From Salticus scenicus (Eukaryota; Arthropoda; Arachnida; Araneae; Salticidae): a stretch of DNA of 64,000 bases. The translations under genes were made by a program, and so were the position numbers. The stretch covers positions 966,001 to 1,030,000 of the forward strand of contig CAWVNO010000538.1 in the NCBI GenBank assembly GCA_963930645.1, given 5' to 3'. Positions 1-12,175 of the stretch are shown here, one piece after another. Numbering within the stretch: position 1 is the stretch's first letter; the number at the start of each line of letters is the position of its first letter. A model generated the notes under the pieces. It was not told where the DNA came from and ran no database searches. It was given only the letters and a program-made list of their open reading frames with translations.

Positions 1-105
1 TTTAACACGACGGTAATCGACTTTAATTAAATTTGTTAGAATCTGTGTGTGTGGTTCGTTTTCGCATAACTTCAAAACCACTCTACGTGTTAACTCTAAA
101 TTTTG

Positions 106-269
106 CCTGCAGGTTTGTTATAACAACTTGTTTCAAGTCTCCAATTTCCTTCGTGATATAAATTTTAACACGGGAGTAATCGGCTTTAATTGAATTTTAT
201 AGGAATGGATACATGTGATTCGTTTTCGCATAACTTCGAAACCACTGTACGTGTTAACTCTAAATTTTG
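106..269. repeat. 164-bp variant monomer (TTATAGG family), example
   Basis: This monomer carries TTTTATAGGAAT and ACATGTGATTCG where the commonest family has TTTCTCGGAAT and ACGTGTGGTTCG, and it is 1 bp longer. The same form recurs near 0.69, 4.27, 7.54, 10.80, 13.73, 14.87, 17.15, 18.29, 20.90, 21.56, 23.35, 24.98, 25.64, 27.43, 28.57, 31.51, 33.95, 36.40, 38.19, 39.33, 41.61, 43.41, 45.53, 47.32, 48.47, 50.75, 52.54, 54.33, 55.48, 57.76, 58.41, 59.72, 60.86, 61.52 and 62.98 kb. Its count per unit explains the odd HOR lengths: 3,261 is 20x163+1, 3,425 is 21x163+2, and 4,078 is 25x163+3. It is therefore a convenient internal phase marker. Confidence 0.9.
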
Positions 270-432
270 CCTGCAGGTTTGTTATAACAACTTGTTTCAA
301 GTCTTCAATTTCGGTCGTGATATAAGTTTTAACACGAGAGTAATCGGCTTTAATTGAATTTCTCGGAATTGATACGTGTGGTTCGTTTTCGCATAACTTC
401 AAAACCACTCTATGTGTTAACTCTTAATTTTG
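270..432. repeat. Reference 163-bp monomer with landmark sites
   Basis: One typical monomer, counted from one CCTGCAGG to the next. CCTGCAGG (SbfI, containing PstI) is at 270-277. The 12-bp perfect palindrome TTGTTATAACAA is at 279-290. The hairpin ACTTG-TTT-CAAGT is at 290-302, sharing one base with the palindrome. A TATA-like GATATAAG lies about 20 bp further on, then the conserved TTTTAACACGAGAG segment, and then the family-defining variable stretch (here CTCGGAATTGATACG). GTTAAC (HpaI) is at 416-421. The PstI/SbfI and HpaI sites recur in most monomers, so partial digestion should give a 163-bp ladder. ClaI (ATCGAT) and HindIII (AAGCTT) mark subsets of monomers. Confidence 0.93.
279..302. 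other. Overlapping palindrome and hairpin in the conserved core (example)
   Basis: TTGTTATAACAA (279-290) is a perfect 12-bp palindrome. ACTTG-TTT-CAAGT (290-302) is a 5-bp stem with a 3-base loop. Both lie just after the 8-bp palindrome CCTGCAGG, and the trio recurs once per monomer. In some families one base of the 12-mer changes (TTGTAATAAC or TTCGTCATAAC), which breaks the palindrome but not the hairpin. A role as a protein-binding or strand-folding site is possible but only inferred. Confidence 0.6.
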
Positions 433-511
433 CCTGCAGGTTCGTCATAACAACTTGTTTCTAGTCTCCAATTTCTGTCGTGATATAAGTTTTAGCACGA
501 GAGTAATCGGC

Positions 512-513
512 TT
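512..513. other. 1-bp deletion giving a 162-bp monomer
   Basis: The segment reads CGGCTTAATTGAATTAG where the otherwise matching copy near 21,219 reads CGGCTTTAATTGAATTAG. I noticed this private deletion only here. It accounts for the shift in offset from 20,707 to 20,708 bp between this region and block C. Confidence 0.8.
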
Positions 514-1067
514 AATTGAATTAGTTAGAATCTGTGTGTGTGGTTCGTTTTCGCATAACTTCAAAACAACTGTACGTGTTAACTCTTAATTTTGCCTGCA
601 GGTTTGTCATAACAACTTGTTTCAAGTCTCCAATTTCCTTCGTGATATAAATTTTAACACAGGAGTAATCGGCTTTAATTGAATTTTATAGGAATCGATA
701 CATGTGATTCGTTTTCGCATAACTTCAAAACCACTGTACTTGTTAACTCTAAATTTTGCCTGCAGGTTTGTTATAACAACTTGTTTCAAGTCTCCAATTT
801 CGGTCGTGATATAAGTTTTAACACGAGAGTAATCGGCTTTAATTGAATTTCTCGGAATCGATACGTGTTGTTCGTTTTCGCATAACTTCAAAACCACTGT
901 ACGTGTCAACTCTTAAATTTGCCTGCAGGTTTGTAATAACAACTTGTTTCAAGTCTTCAATTTCGGTCGTGATATAAGTTTTAACACGAGAGTAATCGGC
1001 TTTAATTAAATTTGTCAGAATCAGTATGTATGGTTTGTTTTCGCGTAACTTCAAAACCACTGTACGT

Positions 1068-4000
1068 GTTAACTCTAAATTTTGCCTGCAGGTTTGTTAT
1101 AACAACTTGTTTCAAGTGTCCAATTTTCTTCGTGATATAAGTTTTAACACGACGGTAATCGGCTTTAATTGAATTTGTTAGAATCTGTGTGTGTGGTTCG
1201 TTTTCGCATAACTTCAAAACCACTCTACGTGTTAACTCTAAATTTTGCCTGCAGGTTTGTTATAACAACTTGTTTCAAGTGTCCAATTTTCTTCGTGATA
1301 TAAGTTTTAACACGACGGTAATCGGCTTTAATTGAATTTGTTAGAATCTGTGTGTGTGGTTCGTTTTCGTATAACTTCAAAACCACTCTACGTGTTAACT
1401 CTAAATTTTGCCTGCAGGTTTGTTATAACAACTTGTTTCAAGTCTCCAATTTCCTTCGTGATATAAGCTTTAACACGACGGTAATCGGCTTTAATTGAAT
1501 TTGTTAGAATCAGTATGTGTGGTTTGTTTTCGCGTAACTTCAAAACCACTGTACGTGTTAACTCTAAAATTTGCCTGCAGGTTTGTTATAACAACTTGTT
1601 TAAAGTCTCCAATTTCGGTCGTGATATAAGTTTTAACACGAGAATAATCGGCTTTAATTGAATTTCTCGGAATCGATACGTGTGGTTTGTTTTCGCGTAA
1701 CTTCAAAACCACTGTACGTGTTAACTCTAAATTTTGCCTGCAGGTGTGTTATAACAACTTGTTTCAAGTCTCCAATTTCCTTCGTGATATAAGCTTTAAC
1801 ACGACGGTAATCGGCTTTAAATGAATTTGTTAGAATCTCTGTGTGTGGTTCGTTTTCGCATAACTTCAAAACAACTGTACGTGTTAACTATAAATTTTGT
1901 CTGCAGGTTTGTTATAACAACTTGTTTCAAGTCTCCAATTTCGGTCGTGATATAAGTTTTAACACGAGAGTAATCGGCTTTAATTGAATTTCTCGGAATC
2001 GATACGTGTGGTTTGTTTTCACGTAACTTCGAAACCACTGTACGTGTTAACTCTAAATTTTGCCTGCAGGTTTGTTATAACAACTTGTTTCAAGTCTTCA
2101 ATTTCGGTCGTGATATAAGTTTTAACACGAGAGTAATCGGCTTTAATTGAATTTCTCGGAATTGATACGTGTGGTTCGTTTTCGCATAACTTCAAAACCA
2201 CTCTATGTGTTAACTCTTAATTTTGCCTGCAGGTTCGTCATAACAACTTGTTTCAAGTCTCCAATTTCTGTCGTGATATAAGTTTTAACACGAGAGTAAT
2301 CGGCTTTAATTGAATTTGTTAGAATCTGTGTGTGTGGTTCGTTTTCGCATAACTTCAAAACAACTGTACGTGTTAACTCTTAATTTTGCCTGCAGGTTTG
2401 TCATAACAACTTGTTTCAAGTCTCCAATTTCGGTAGTGATATAAGTTTTAACACGATAGTAATCGGCTTTAATTGAATTTCTCGGAATCGATACGTGTGG
2501 TTCGTTTTCGCATAACTTCAAAACAACTGTACGTGTTAACTCTTAAATTTCCCTGAAGGTTTGTTATAACAACTTGTTTCAAGTCTCCAATTTCCTTCGT
2601 GGTATAAATTTTAACACAGGAGTAATCGGCTTTAATTGAATTTCTCGGAATCGATACGTGCGGTTCGTTTTCGCATAACTTCAAAACCACTGTACGTGTC
2701 AACTCTTAAATTTGCCTGCAGGTTTGTAATAACAACTTGTTTCAAGTCTTCAATTTCGGTCGTGATATAAGTTTTAACACGAGAGTAATCGGCTTTAATT
2801 AAATTTGTCAGAATCAGTATGTATGGTTTGTTTTCGCGTAACTTCAAAACCACTGTACGTGTTAACTCTAAATTTTGCCTGCAGGTTTGTTATAACAACT
2901 TGTTTCAAGTGTCCAATTTTCTTCGTGATATAAGTTTTAACACGACGGTAATCGACTTTAATTGAATTTGTTAGAATCTGTGTGTGTGGTTCGTTTTCGT
3001 ATAACTTCAAAACCACTCTACGTGTTAACTCTAAATTTTGCCTGCAGGTTTGTTATAACAACTTGTTTCAAGTCTCCAATTTCCTTCGTGATATAAGCTT
3101 TAACACGACGGTAATCGGCTTTAATTGAATTTGTTAGAATCAGTATGTGTGGTTTGTTTTCGCGTAACTTCAAAACCACTGTACGTGTTAACTCTAAAAT
3201 TTGCCTGCAGGTTTGTTATAACAACTTGTTTCAAGTCTCCAATTTCGGTCGTGATATAAGTTTTAACACGAGAATAATCGGCTTTAATTGAATTTCTCGG
3301 AATCGATACGTGTGGTTTGTTTTCGCGTAACTTCAAAACCACTGTACGTGTTAACTCTAAATTTTGCCTGCAGGTGTGTTATAACAACTTGTTTCAAGTC
3401 TCCAATTTCGGTCGTGATATAAGTTTTAACACGACGGTAATCGGCGTTAATTGAATTTGTTAGAATTTGTGTGTGTGGTTCGTTTTCGCATAACTTCAAA
3501 ACAACTCTACGTGTTAACTCTAAATTTTGCCTGCAGGTTTGTTATAACAACTTGTCTCAAGTCTCTAATTTCGGTCGTGAAATAAGTTTTAACACGAGAG
3601 TAATCGGCTTTAAATGAATTTGTTAGAATCTCTGTGTGTGGTTCGTTTTCGCATAACTTCAAAACAACTGTACGTGTTAACTATAAATTTTGTCTGCAGG
3701 TTTGTTATAACAACTTGTTTCAAGTCTCCAATTTCGGTCGTGATATAAGTTTTAACACGAGAGTAATCGGCTTTAATTGAATTTCTCGGAATTGATACGT
3801 GTGGTTCGTTTTCGCATAACTTCAAAACCACTCTATGTGTTAACTCTTAATTTTGCCTGTAGGTTCGTCATAACAACTTGTTTCAAGTCTCCGATTTCTG
3901 TCGTGATATAAGTTTTAACACGAGAGTAATCGGCTTTAATTGAATTTGTTAGAATCTGTGTGTGTGGTTCGTTTTCGCATAACTTCAAAACAACTGTACG

Positions 4001-4328
4001 TGTTAACTCTTAATTTTGCCTGCAGGTTTGTCATAACAACTTGTTTCAAGTCTCCAATTTCGGTAGTGATATAAGTTTTAACACGATAGTAATCGGCTTT
4101 AATTGAATTTCTCGGAATCGATACGTGTGGTTCGTTTTCGCATAACTTCAAAACAACTGTACGTGTTAACTCTTAAATTTCCCTGAAGGTTTGTTATAAC
4201 AACTTGTTTCAAGTCTCCAATTTCCTTCGTGGTATAAATTTTAACACAGGAGTAATCGGCTTTAATTGAATTTTATAGGAATCGATACATGTGATTCGTT
4301 TTCGCATAACTTCAAAACCACTGTACTT
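1068..4328. repeat. HOR block A, unit 1 (20-mer, 3,261 bp)
   Basis: First of four units with a 3,261-bp period, equal to 20 monomers with one 164-bp variant near 4,270. The period starts near 1,067: sequence to the left differs from its would-be partner near 4,328 (ACGTGT against ACTTGT). The unit is made of two related halves of about 10 monomers. Monomers starting at 1,491, 1,654 and 2,306 have close counterparts 1,630 bp later, but some monomers between differ, and the halves part again near 2,641 (CTCGG form against TTATAGG form). HindIII-bearing monomers (ATAAGCTTTAACACG) occur near 1,465, 1,791 and 3,093. Confidence 0.85.
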
Positions 4329-7300
4329 GTTAACTCTAAATTTTGCCTGCAGGTTTGTTATAACAACTTGTTTCAAGTGTCCAATTTTCTTCGTGATATA
4401 AGTTTTAACACGACGGTAATCGGCTTTAATTGAATTTGTTAGAATCTGTGTGTGTGGTTCGTTTTCGCATAACTTCAAAACCACTCTACGTGTTAACTCT
4501 AAATTTTGCCTGCAGGTTTGTTATAACAACTTGTTTCAAGTGTCCAATTTTCTTCGTGATATAAGTTTTAACACGACGGTAATCGGCTTTAATTGAATTT
4601 GTTAGAATCTGTGTGTGTGGTTCGTTTTCGTATAACTTCAAAACCACTCTACGTGTTAACTCTAAATTTTGCCTGCAGGTTTGTTATAACAACTTGTTTC
4701 AAGTCTCCAATTTCCTTCGTGATATAAGCTTTAACACGACGGTAATCGGCTTTAATTGAATTTGTTAGAATCAGTATGTGTGGTTTGTTTTCGCGTAACT
4801 TCAAAACCACTGTACGTGTTAACTCTAAAATTTGCCTGCAGGTTTGTTATAACAACTTGTTTAAAGTCTCCAATTTCGGTCGTGATATAAGTTTTAACAC
4901 GAGAATAATCGGCTTTAATTGAATTTCTCGGAATCGATACGTGTGGTTTGTTTTCGCGTAACTTCAAAACCACTGTACGTGTTAACTCTAAATTTTGCCT
5001 GCAGGTGTGTTATAACAACTTGTTTCAAGTCTCCAATTTCCTTCGTGATATAAGCTTTAACACGACGGTAATCGGCTTTAAATGAATTTGTTAGAATCTC
5101 TGTGTGTGGTTCGTTTTCGCATAACTTCAAAACAACTGTACGTGTTAACTATAAATTTTGTCTGCAGGTTTGTTATAACAACTTGTTTCAAGTCTCCAAT
5201 TTCGGTCGTGATATAAGTTTTAACACGAGAGTAATCGGCTTTAATTGAATTTCTCGGAATCGATACGTGTGGTTTGTTTTCACGTAACTTCGAAACCACT
5301 GTACGTGTTAACTCTAAATTTTGCCTGCAGGTTTGTTATAACAACTTGTTTCAAGTCTTCAATTTCGGTCGTGATATAAGTTTTAACACGAGAGTAATCG
5401 GCTTTAATTGAATTTCTCGGAATTGATACGTGTGGTTCGTTTTCGCATAACTTCAAAACCACTCTATGTGTTAACTCTTAATTTTGCCTGCAGGTTCGTC
5501 ATAACAACTTGTTTCAAGTCTCCAATTTCTGTCGTGATATAAGTTTTAACACGAGAGTAATCGGCTTTAATTGAATTTGTTAGAATCTGTCTGTGTGGTT
5601 CGTTTTCGCATAACTTCAAAACAACTGTACGTGTTAACTCTTAATTTTGCCTGCGGGTTTGTCATAACAACTTGTTTCAAGTCTCCAATTTCGGTAGTGA
5701 TATAAGTTTTAACACGATAGTAATCGGCTTTAATTGAATTTCTCGGAATCGATACGTGTGGTTCGTTTTCGCATAACTTCAAAACAACTGTACGTGTTAA
5801 CTCTTAAATTTCCCTGAAGGTTTGTTATAACAACTTGTTTCAAGTCTCCAATTTCCTTCGTGGTATAAATTTTAACACAGGAGTAATCGGCTTTAATTGA
5901 ATTTCTCGGAATCGATACGTGCGGTTCGTTTTCGCATAACTTCAAAACCACTGTACGTGTCAACTCTTAAATTTGCCTGCAGGTTTGTAATAACAACTTG
6001 TTTCAAGTCTTCAATTTCGGTCGTGATATAAGTTTTAACACGAGAGTAATCGGCTTTAATTAAATTTGTCAGAATCAGTATGTATGGTTTGTTTTCGCGT
6101 AACTTCAAAACCACTGTACGTGTTAACTCTAAATTTTGCCTGCAGGTTTGTTATAACAACTTGTTTCAAGTGTCCAATTTTCTTCGTGATATAAGTTTTA
6201 ACACGACGGTAATCGACTTTAATTGAATTTGTTAGAATCTGTGTGTGTGGTTCGTTTTCGTATAACTTCAAAACCACTCTACGTGTTAACTCTAAATTTT
6301 GCCTGCAGGTTTGTTATAACAACTTGTTTCAAGTCTCCAATTTCCTTCGTGATATAAGCTTTAACACGACGGTAATCGGCTTTAATTGAATTTGTTAGAA
6401 TCAGTATGTGTGGTTTGTTTTCGCGTAACTTCAAAACCACTGTACGTGTTAACTCTAAAATTTGCCTGCAGGTTTGTTATAACAACTTGTTTCAAGTCTC
6501 CAATTTCGGTCGTGATATAAGTTTTAACACGAGAATAATCGGCTTTAATTGAATTTCTCGGAATCGATACGTGTGGTTTGTTTTCGCGTAACTTCAAAAC
6601 CACTGTACGTGTTAACTCTAAATTTTGCCTGCAGGTGTGTTATAACAACTTGTTTCAAGTCTCCAATTTCGGTCGTGATATAAGTTTTAACACGACGGTA
6701 ATCGGCGTTAATTGAATTTGTTAGAATTTGTGTGTGTGGTTCGTTTTCGCATAACTTCAAAACAACTCTACGTGTTAACTCTAAATTTTGCCTGCAGGTT
6801 TGTTATAACAACTTGTCTCAAGTCTCTAATTTCGGTCGTGAAATAAGTTTTAACACGAGAGTAATCGGCTTTAAATGAATTTGTTAGAATCTCTGTGTGT
6901 GGTTCGTTTTCGCATAACTTCAAAACAACTGTACGTGTTAACTATAAATTTTGTCTGCAGGTTTGTTATAACAACTTGTTTCAAGTCTCCAATTTCGGTC
7001 GTGATATAAGTTTTAACACGAGAGTAATCGGCTTTAATTGAATTTCTCGGAATTGATACGTGTGGTTCGTTTTCGCATAACTTCAAAACCACTCTATGTG
7101 TTAACTCTTAATTTTGCCTGTAGGTTCGTCATAACAACTTGTTTCAAGTCTCCAATTTCTGTCGTGATATAAGTTTTAACACGAGAGTAATCGGCTTTAA
7201 TTGAATTTGTTAGAATCTGTGTGTGTGGTTCGTTTTCGCATAACTTCAAAACAACTGTACGTGTTAACTCTTAATTTTGCCTGCAGGTTTGTCATAACAA

Positions 7301-7589
7301 CTTGTTTCAAGTCTCCAATTTCGGTAGTGATATAAGTTTTAACACGATAGTAATCGGCTTTAATTGAATTTCTCGGAATCGATACGTGTGGTTCGTTTTC
7401 GCATAACTTCAAAACAACTGTACGTGTTAACTCTTAAATTTCCCTGAAGGTTTGTTATAACAACTTGTTTCAAGTCTCCAATTTCCTTCGTGGTATAAAT
7501 TTTAACACAGGAGTAATCGGCTTTAATTGAATTTTATAGGAATCGATACATGTGATTCGTTTTCGCATAACTTCAAAACCACTGTACTT
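4329..7589. repeat. HOR block A, unit 2 (20-mer, 3,261 bp)
   Basis: Second 3,261-bp unit, matching unit 1 base for base apart from a handful of substitutions. Ones I noticed are CTGTCTGTGTGG near 5,587 (CTGTGTGTGTGG in unit 1) and GCCTGCGGG near 5,650, which destroys one PstI site. Both are shared with unit 3 near 8,850 and 8,915, so units 2 and 3 look more closely related to each other than to unit 1 at these sites. The 164-bp monomer is near 7,540. Confidence 0.88.
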
Positions 7590-10500
7590 GTTAACTCTAA
7601 ATTTTGCCTGCAGGTTTGTTATAACAACTTGTTTCAAGTGTCCAATTTTCTTCGTGATATAAGTTTTAACACGACGGTAATCGGCTTTAATTGAATTTGT
7701 TAGAATCTGTGTGTGTGGTTCGTTTTCGCATAACTTCAAAACCACTCTACGTGTTAACTCTAAATTTTGCCTGCAGGTTTGTTATAACAACTTGTTTCAA
7801 GTGTCCAATTTTCTTCGTGATATAAGTTTTAACACGACGGTAATCGGCTTTAATTGAATTTGTTAGAATCTGTGTGTGTGGTTCGTTTTCGTATAACTTC
7901 AAAACCACTCTACGTGTTAACTCTAAATTTTGCCTGCAGGTTTGTTATAACAACTTGTTTCAAGTCTCCAATTTCCTTCGTGATATAAGCTTTAACACGA
8001 CGGTAATCGGCTTTAATTGAATTTGTTAGAATCAGTATGTGTGGTTTGTTTTCGCGTAACTTCAAAACCACTGTACGTGTTAACTCTAAAATTTGCCTGC
8101 AGGTTTGTTATAACAACTTGTTTAAAGTCTCCAATTTCGGTCGTGATATAAGTTTTAACACGAGAATAATCGGCTTTAATTGAATTTCTCGGAATCGATA
8201 CGTGTGGTTTGTTTTCGCGTAACTTCAAAACCACTGTACGTGTTAACTCTAAATTTTGCCTGCAGGTGTGTTATAACAACTTGTTTCAAGTCTCCAATTT
8301 CCTTCGTGATATAAGCTTTAACACGACGGTAATCGGCTTTAAATGAATTTGTTAGAATCTCTGTGTGTGGTTCGTTTTCGCATAACTTCAAAACAACTGT
8401 ACGTGTTAACTATAAATTTTGTCTGCAGGTTTGTTATAACAACTTGTTTCAAGTCTCCAATTTCGGTCGTGATATAAGTTTTAACACGAGAGTAATCGGC
8501 TTTAATTGAATTTCTCGGAATCGATACGTGTGGTTTGTTTTCACGTAACTTCGAAACCACTGTACGTGTTAACTCTAAATTTTGCCTGCAGGTTTGTTAT
8601 AACAACTTGTTTCAAGTCTTCAATTTCGGTCGTGATATAAGTTTTAACACGAGAGTAATCGGCTTTAATTGAATTTCTCGGAATTGATACGTGTGGTTCG
8701 TTTTCGCATAACTTCAAAACCACTCTATGTGTTAACTCTTAATTTTGCCTGCAGGTTCGTCATAACAACTTGTTTCAAGTCTCCAATTTCTGTCGTGATA
8801 TAAGTTTTAACACGAGAGTAATCGGCTTTAATTGAATTTGTTAGAATCTGTCTGTGTGGTTCGTTTTCGCATAACTTCAAAACAACTGTACGTGTTAACT
8901 CTTAATTTTGCCTGCGGGTTTGTCATAACAACTTGTTTCAAGTCTCCAATTTCGGTAGTGATATAAGTTTTAACACGATAGTAATCGGCTTTAATTGAAT
9001 TTCTCGGAATCGATACGTGTGGTTCGTTTTCGCATAACTTCAAAACAACTGTACGTGTTAACTCTTAAATTTCCCTGAAGGTTTGTTATAACAACTTGTT
9101 TCAAGTCTCCAATTTCCTTCGTGGTATAAATTTTAACACAGGAGTAATCGGCTTTAATTGAATTTCTCGGAATCGATACGTGCGGTTCGTTTTCGCATAA
9201 CTTCAAAACCACTGTACGTGTCAACTCTTAAATTTGCCTGCAGGTTTGTAATAACAACTTGTTTCAAGTCTTCAATTTCGGTCGTGATATAAGTTTTAAC
9301 ACGAGAGTAATCGGCTTTAATTAAATTTGTCAGAATCAGTATGTATGGTTTGTTTTCGCGTAACTTCAAAACCACTGTACGTGTTAACTCTAAATTTTGC
9401 CTGCAGGTTTGTTATAACAACTTGTTTCAAGTGTCCAATTTTCTTCGTGATATAAGTTTTAACACGACGGTAATCGACTTTAATTGAATTTGTTAGAATC
9501 TGTGTGTGTGGTTCGTTTTCGTATAACTTCAAAACCACTCTACGTGTTAACTCTAAATTTTGCCTGCAGGTTTGTTATAACAACTTGTTTCAAGTCTCCA
9601 ATTTCCTTCGTGATATAAGCTTTAACACGACGGTAATCGGCTTTAATTGAATTTGTTAGAATCAGTATGTGTGGTTTGTTTTCGCGTAACTTCAAAACCA
9701 CTGTACGTGTTAACTCTAAAATTTGCCTGCAGGTTTGTTATAACAACTTGTTTCAAGTCTCCAATTTCGGTCGTGATATAAGTTTTAACACGAGAATAAT
9801 CGGCTTTAATTGAATTTCTCGGAATCGATACGTGTGGTTTGTTTTCGCGTAACTTCAAAACCACTGTACGTGTTAACTCTAAATTTTGCCTGCAGGTGTG
9901 TTATAACAACTTGTTTCAAGTCTCCAATTTCGGTCGTGATATAAGTTTTAACACGACGGTAATCGGCGTTCATTGAATTTGTTAGAATTTGTGTGTGTGG
10001 TTCGTTTTCGCATAACTTCAAAACAACTCTACGTGTTAACTCTAAATTTTGCCTGCAGGTTTGTTATAACAACTTGTCTCAAGTCTCTAATTTCGGTCGT
10101 GAAATAAGTTTTAACACGAGAGTAATCGGCTTTAAATGAATTTGTTAGAATCTCTGTGTGTGGTTCGTTTTCGCATAACTTCAAAACAACTGTACGTGTT
10201 AACTATAAATTTTGTCTGCAGGTTTGTTATAACAACTTGTTTCAAGTCTCCAATTTCGGTCGTGATATAAGTTTTAACACGAGAGTAATCGGCTTTAATT
10301 GAATTTCTCGGAATTGATACGTGTGGTTCGTTTTCGCATAACTTCAAAACCACTCTATGTGTTAACTCTTAATTTTGCCTGTAGGTTCGTCATAACAACT
10401 TGTTTCAAGTCTCCAATTTCTGTCGTGATATAAGTTTTAACACGAGAGTAATCGGCTTTAATTGAATTTGTTAGAATCTGTGTGTGTGGTTCGTTTTCGC

Positions 10501-10850
10501 ATAACTTCAAAACAACTGTACGTGTTAACTCTTAATTTTGCCTGCAGGTTTGTCATAACAACTTGTTTCAAGTCTCCAATTTCGGTAGTGATATAAGTTT
10601 TAACACGATAGTAATCGGCTTTAATTGAATTTCTCGGAATCGATACGTGTGGTTCGTTTTCGCATAACTTCAAAACAACTGTACGTGTTAACTCTTAAAT
10701 TTCCCTGAAGGTTTGTTATAACAACTTGTTTCAAGTCTCCAATTTCCTTCGTGGTATAAATTTTAACACAGGAGTAATCGGCTTTAATTGAATTTTATAG
10801 GAATCGATACATGTGATTCGTTTTCGCATAACTTCAAAACCACTGTACTT
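7590..10850. repeat. HOR block A, unit 3 (20-mer, 3,261 bp)
   Basis: Third 3,261-bp unit. It shares the unit 2 variants CTGTCTGTG and CCTGCGGG. A private change GGCGTTCATTG appears near 9,966 where other units have GGCGTTAATTG. The 164-bp monomer is near 10,800. Confidence 0.88.
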
Positions 10851-10894
10851 GTTAACTCTAAATTTTGCCTGCAGGTTTGTTATAACAACTTGTT

Positions 10895-11220
10895 TCAAGT
10901 CTCCAATTTCGGTCGTGATATAAGTTTTAACACGAGAGTAATCGGCTTTAATTGAATTTCTCGGAATCGATACGTGCGGTTCGTTTTCGCATAACTTCAA
11001 AACCACTGTACGTGTCAACTCTTAAATTTGCCTGCAGGTTTGTAATAACAACTTGTTTCAAGTCTTCAATTTCGGTCGTGATATAAGTTTTAACACGAGA
11101 GTAATCGGCTTTAATTAAATTTGTCAGAATCAGTATGTGTGGTTTGTTTTCGCGTAACTTCAAAACCACTGTACGTTTTAACTCTAAATTTTGCCTGCAG
11201 GTTTGTTATAACAACTTGTT
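10895..11220. repeat. B-type patch inside A unit 4
   Basis: About two monomers here match the region 13,830-14,130 rather than the equivalent A positions at 7,634-7,959. Diagnostic features are CTCGGAATCGATACGTGCGG near 10,960 and GTACGTTTTAACTC near 11,172. The latter otherwise appears only at about 14,105, 38,570, 47,702 and 54,713. Gene conversion or a local double exchange is the simplest explanation. Confidence 0.7.
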
Positions 11221-12167
11221 TCAAGTCTCCAATTTCCTTCGTGATATAAGCTTTAACACGACGGTAATCGGCTTTAATTGAATTTGTTAGAATCAGTATG
11301 TGTGGTTTGTTTTCGCGTAACTTCAAAACCACTGTACGTGTTAACTCTAAAATTTGCCTGCAGGTTTGTTATAACAACTTGTTTAAAGTCTCCAATTTCG
11401 GTCGTGATATAAGTTTTAACACGAGAATAATCGGCTTTAATTGAATTTCTCGGAATCGATACGTGTGGTTTGTTTTCGCGTAACTTCAAAACCACTGTAC
11501 GTGTTAACTCTAAATTTTGCCTGCAGGTGTGTTATAACAACTTGTTTCAAGTCTCCAATTTCCTTCGTGATATAAGCTTTAACACGACGGTAATCGGCTT
11601 TAAATGAATTTGTTAGAATCTCTGTGTGTGGTTCGTTTTCGCATAACTTCAAAACAACTGTACGTGTTAACTATAAATTTTGTCTGCAGGTTTGTTATAA
11701 CAACTTGTTTCAAGTCTCCAATTTCGGTCGTGATATAAGTTTTAACACGAGAGTAATCGGCTTTAATTGAATTTCTCGGAATCGATACGTGTGGTTTGTT
11801 TTCACGTAACTTCGAAACCACTGTACGTGTTAACTCTAAATTTTGCCTGCAGGTTTGTTATAACAACTTGTTTCAAGTCTTCAATTTCGGTCGTGATATA
11901 AGTTTTAACACGAGAGTAATCGGCTTTAATTGAATTTCTCGGAATTGATACGTGTGGTTCGTTTTCGCATAACTTCAAAACCACTCTATGTGTTAACTCT
12001 TAATTTTGCCTGCAGGTTCGTCATAACAACTTGTTTCAAGTCTCCAATTTCTGTCGTGATATAAGTTTTAACACGAGAGTAATCGGCTTTAATTGAATTT
12101 GTTAGAATCTGTGTGTGTGGTTCGTTTTCGCATAACTTCAAAACAACTGTACGTGTTAACTCTTAAT

Positions 12168-12175
12168 TTTTTGCA
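12168..12175. other. 2-bp deletion giving a 161-bp monomer
   Basis: The segment reads CTTAATTTTTTGCAGG where sister units read CTTAATTTTGCCTGCAGG. The change removes the SbfI site and shortens this unit to a 3,259-bp spacing. Confidence 0.85.

Larger units (their letters stand above)
1..1067. repeat. Partial C-type module at the left edge
   Basis: The first kilobase does not follow the 3,261-bp period of the next block. It matches the start of block C instead, at an offset of 20,707 bp, rising to 20,708 bp after a 1-bp deletion near 512. Shared markers are the two closely spaced 164-bp monomers (0.20 and 0.69 kb), the variant TTGTTTCTAGTCTCC near 460 and GAATTAGTTAG near 518. The same marker pair recurs near 25.2, 58.0, 59.3 and 61.1 kb. 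Confidence 0.75.

Noticed and set aside
315..335. TATA-like GATATAAG/GATATAAATT as a promoter in every monomer.
   Set aside because: It is an A+T-rich motif in an A+T-rich repeat, with no initiator, downstream gene or polyadenylation signal (AATAAA not seen). Satellite transcription is possible but not shown by this.
380..396. CENP-B box half-match (TTCGCATAA fits TTCGnnnnA) in most monomers.
   Set aside because: The 3' half of the box (CGGG two bases after the A) is absent; the sequence continues CTTCAAAAC. With only the AT-rich half matching, chance is a sufficient explanation.
525..545. TG-rich tract CTGTGTGTGTGG as a microsatellite or Z-DNA element.
   Set aside because: Only about five TG units, present in one monomer family and varying by single substitutions (CTCTGTG, CTGTCTG, CTGTGCG). 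Too short to call a separate element.
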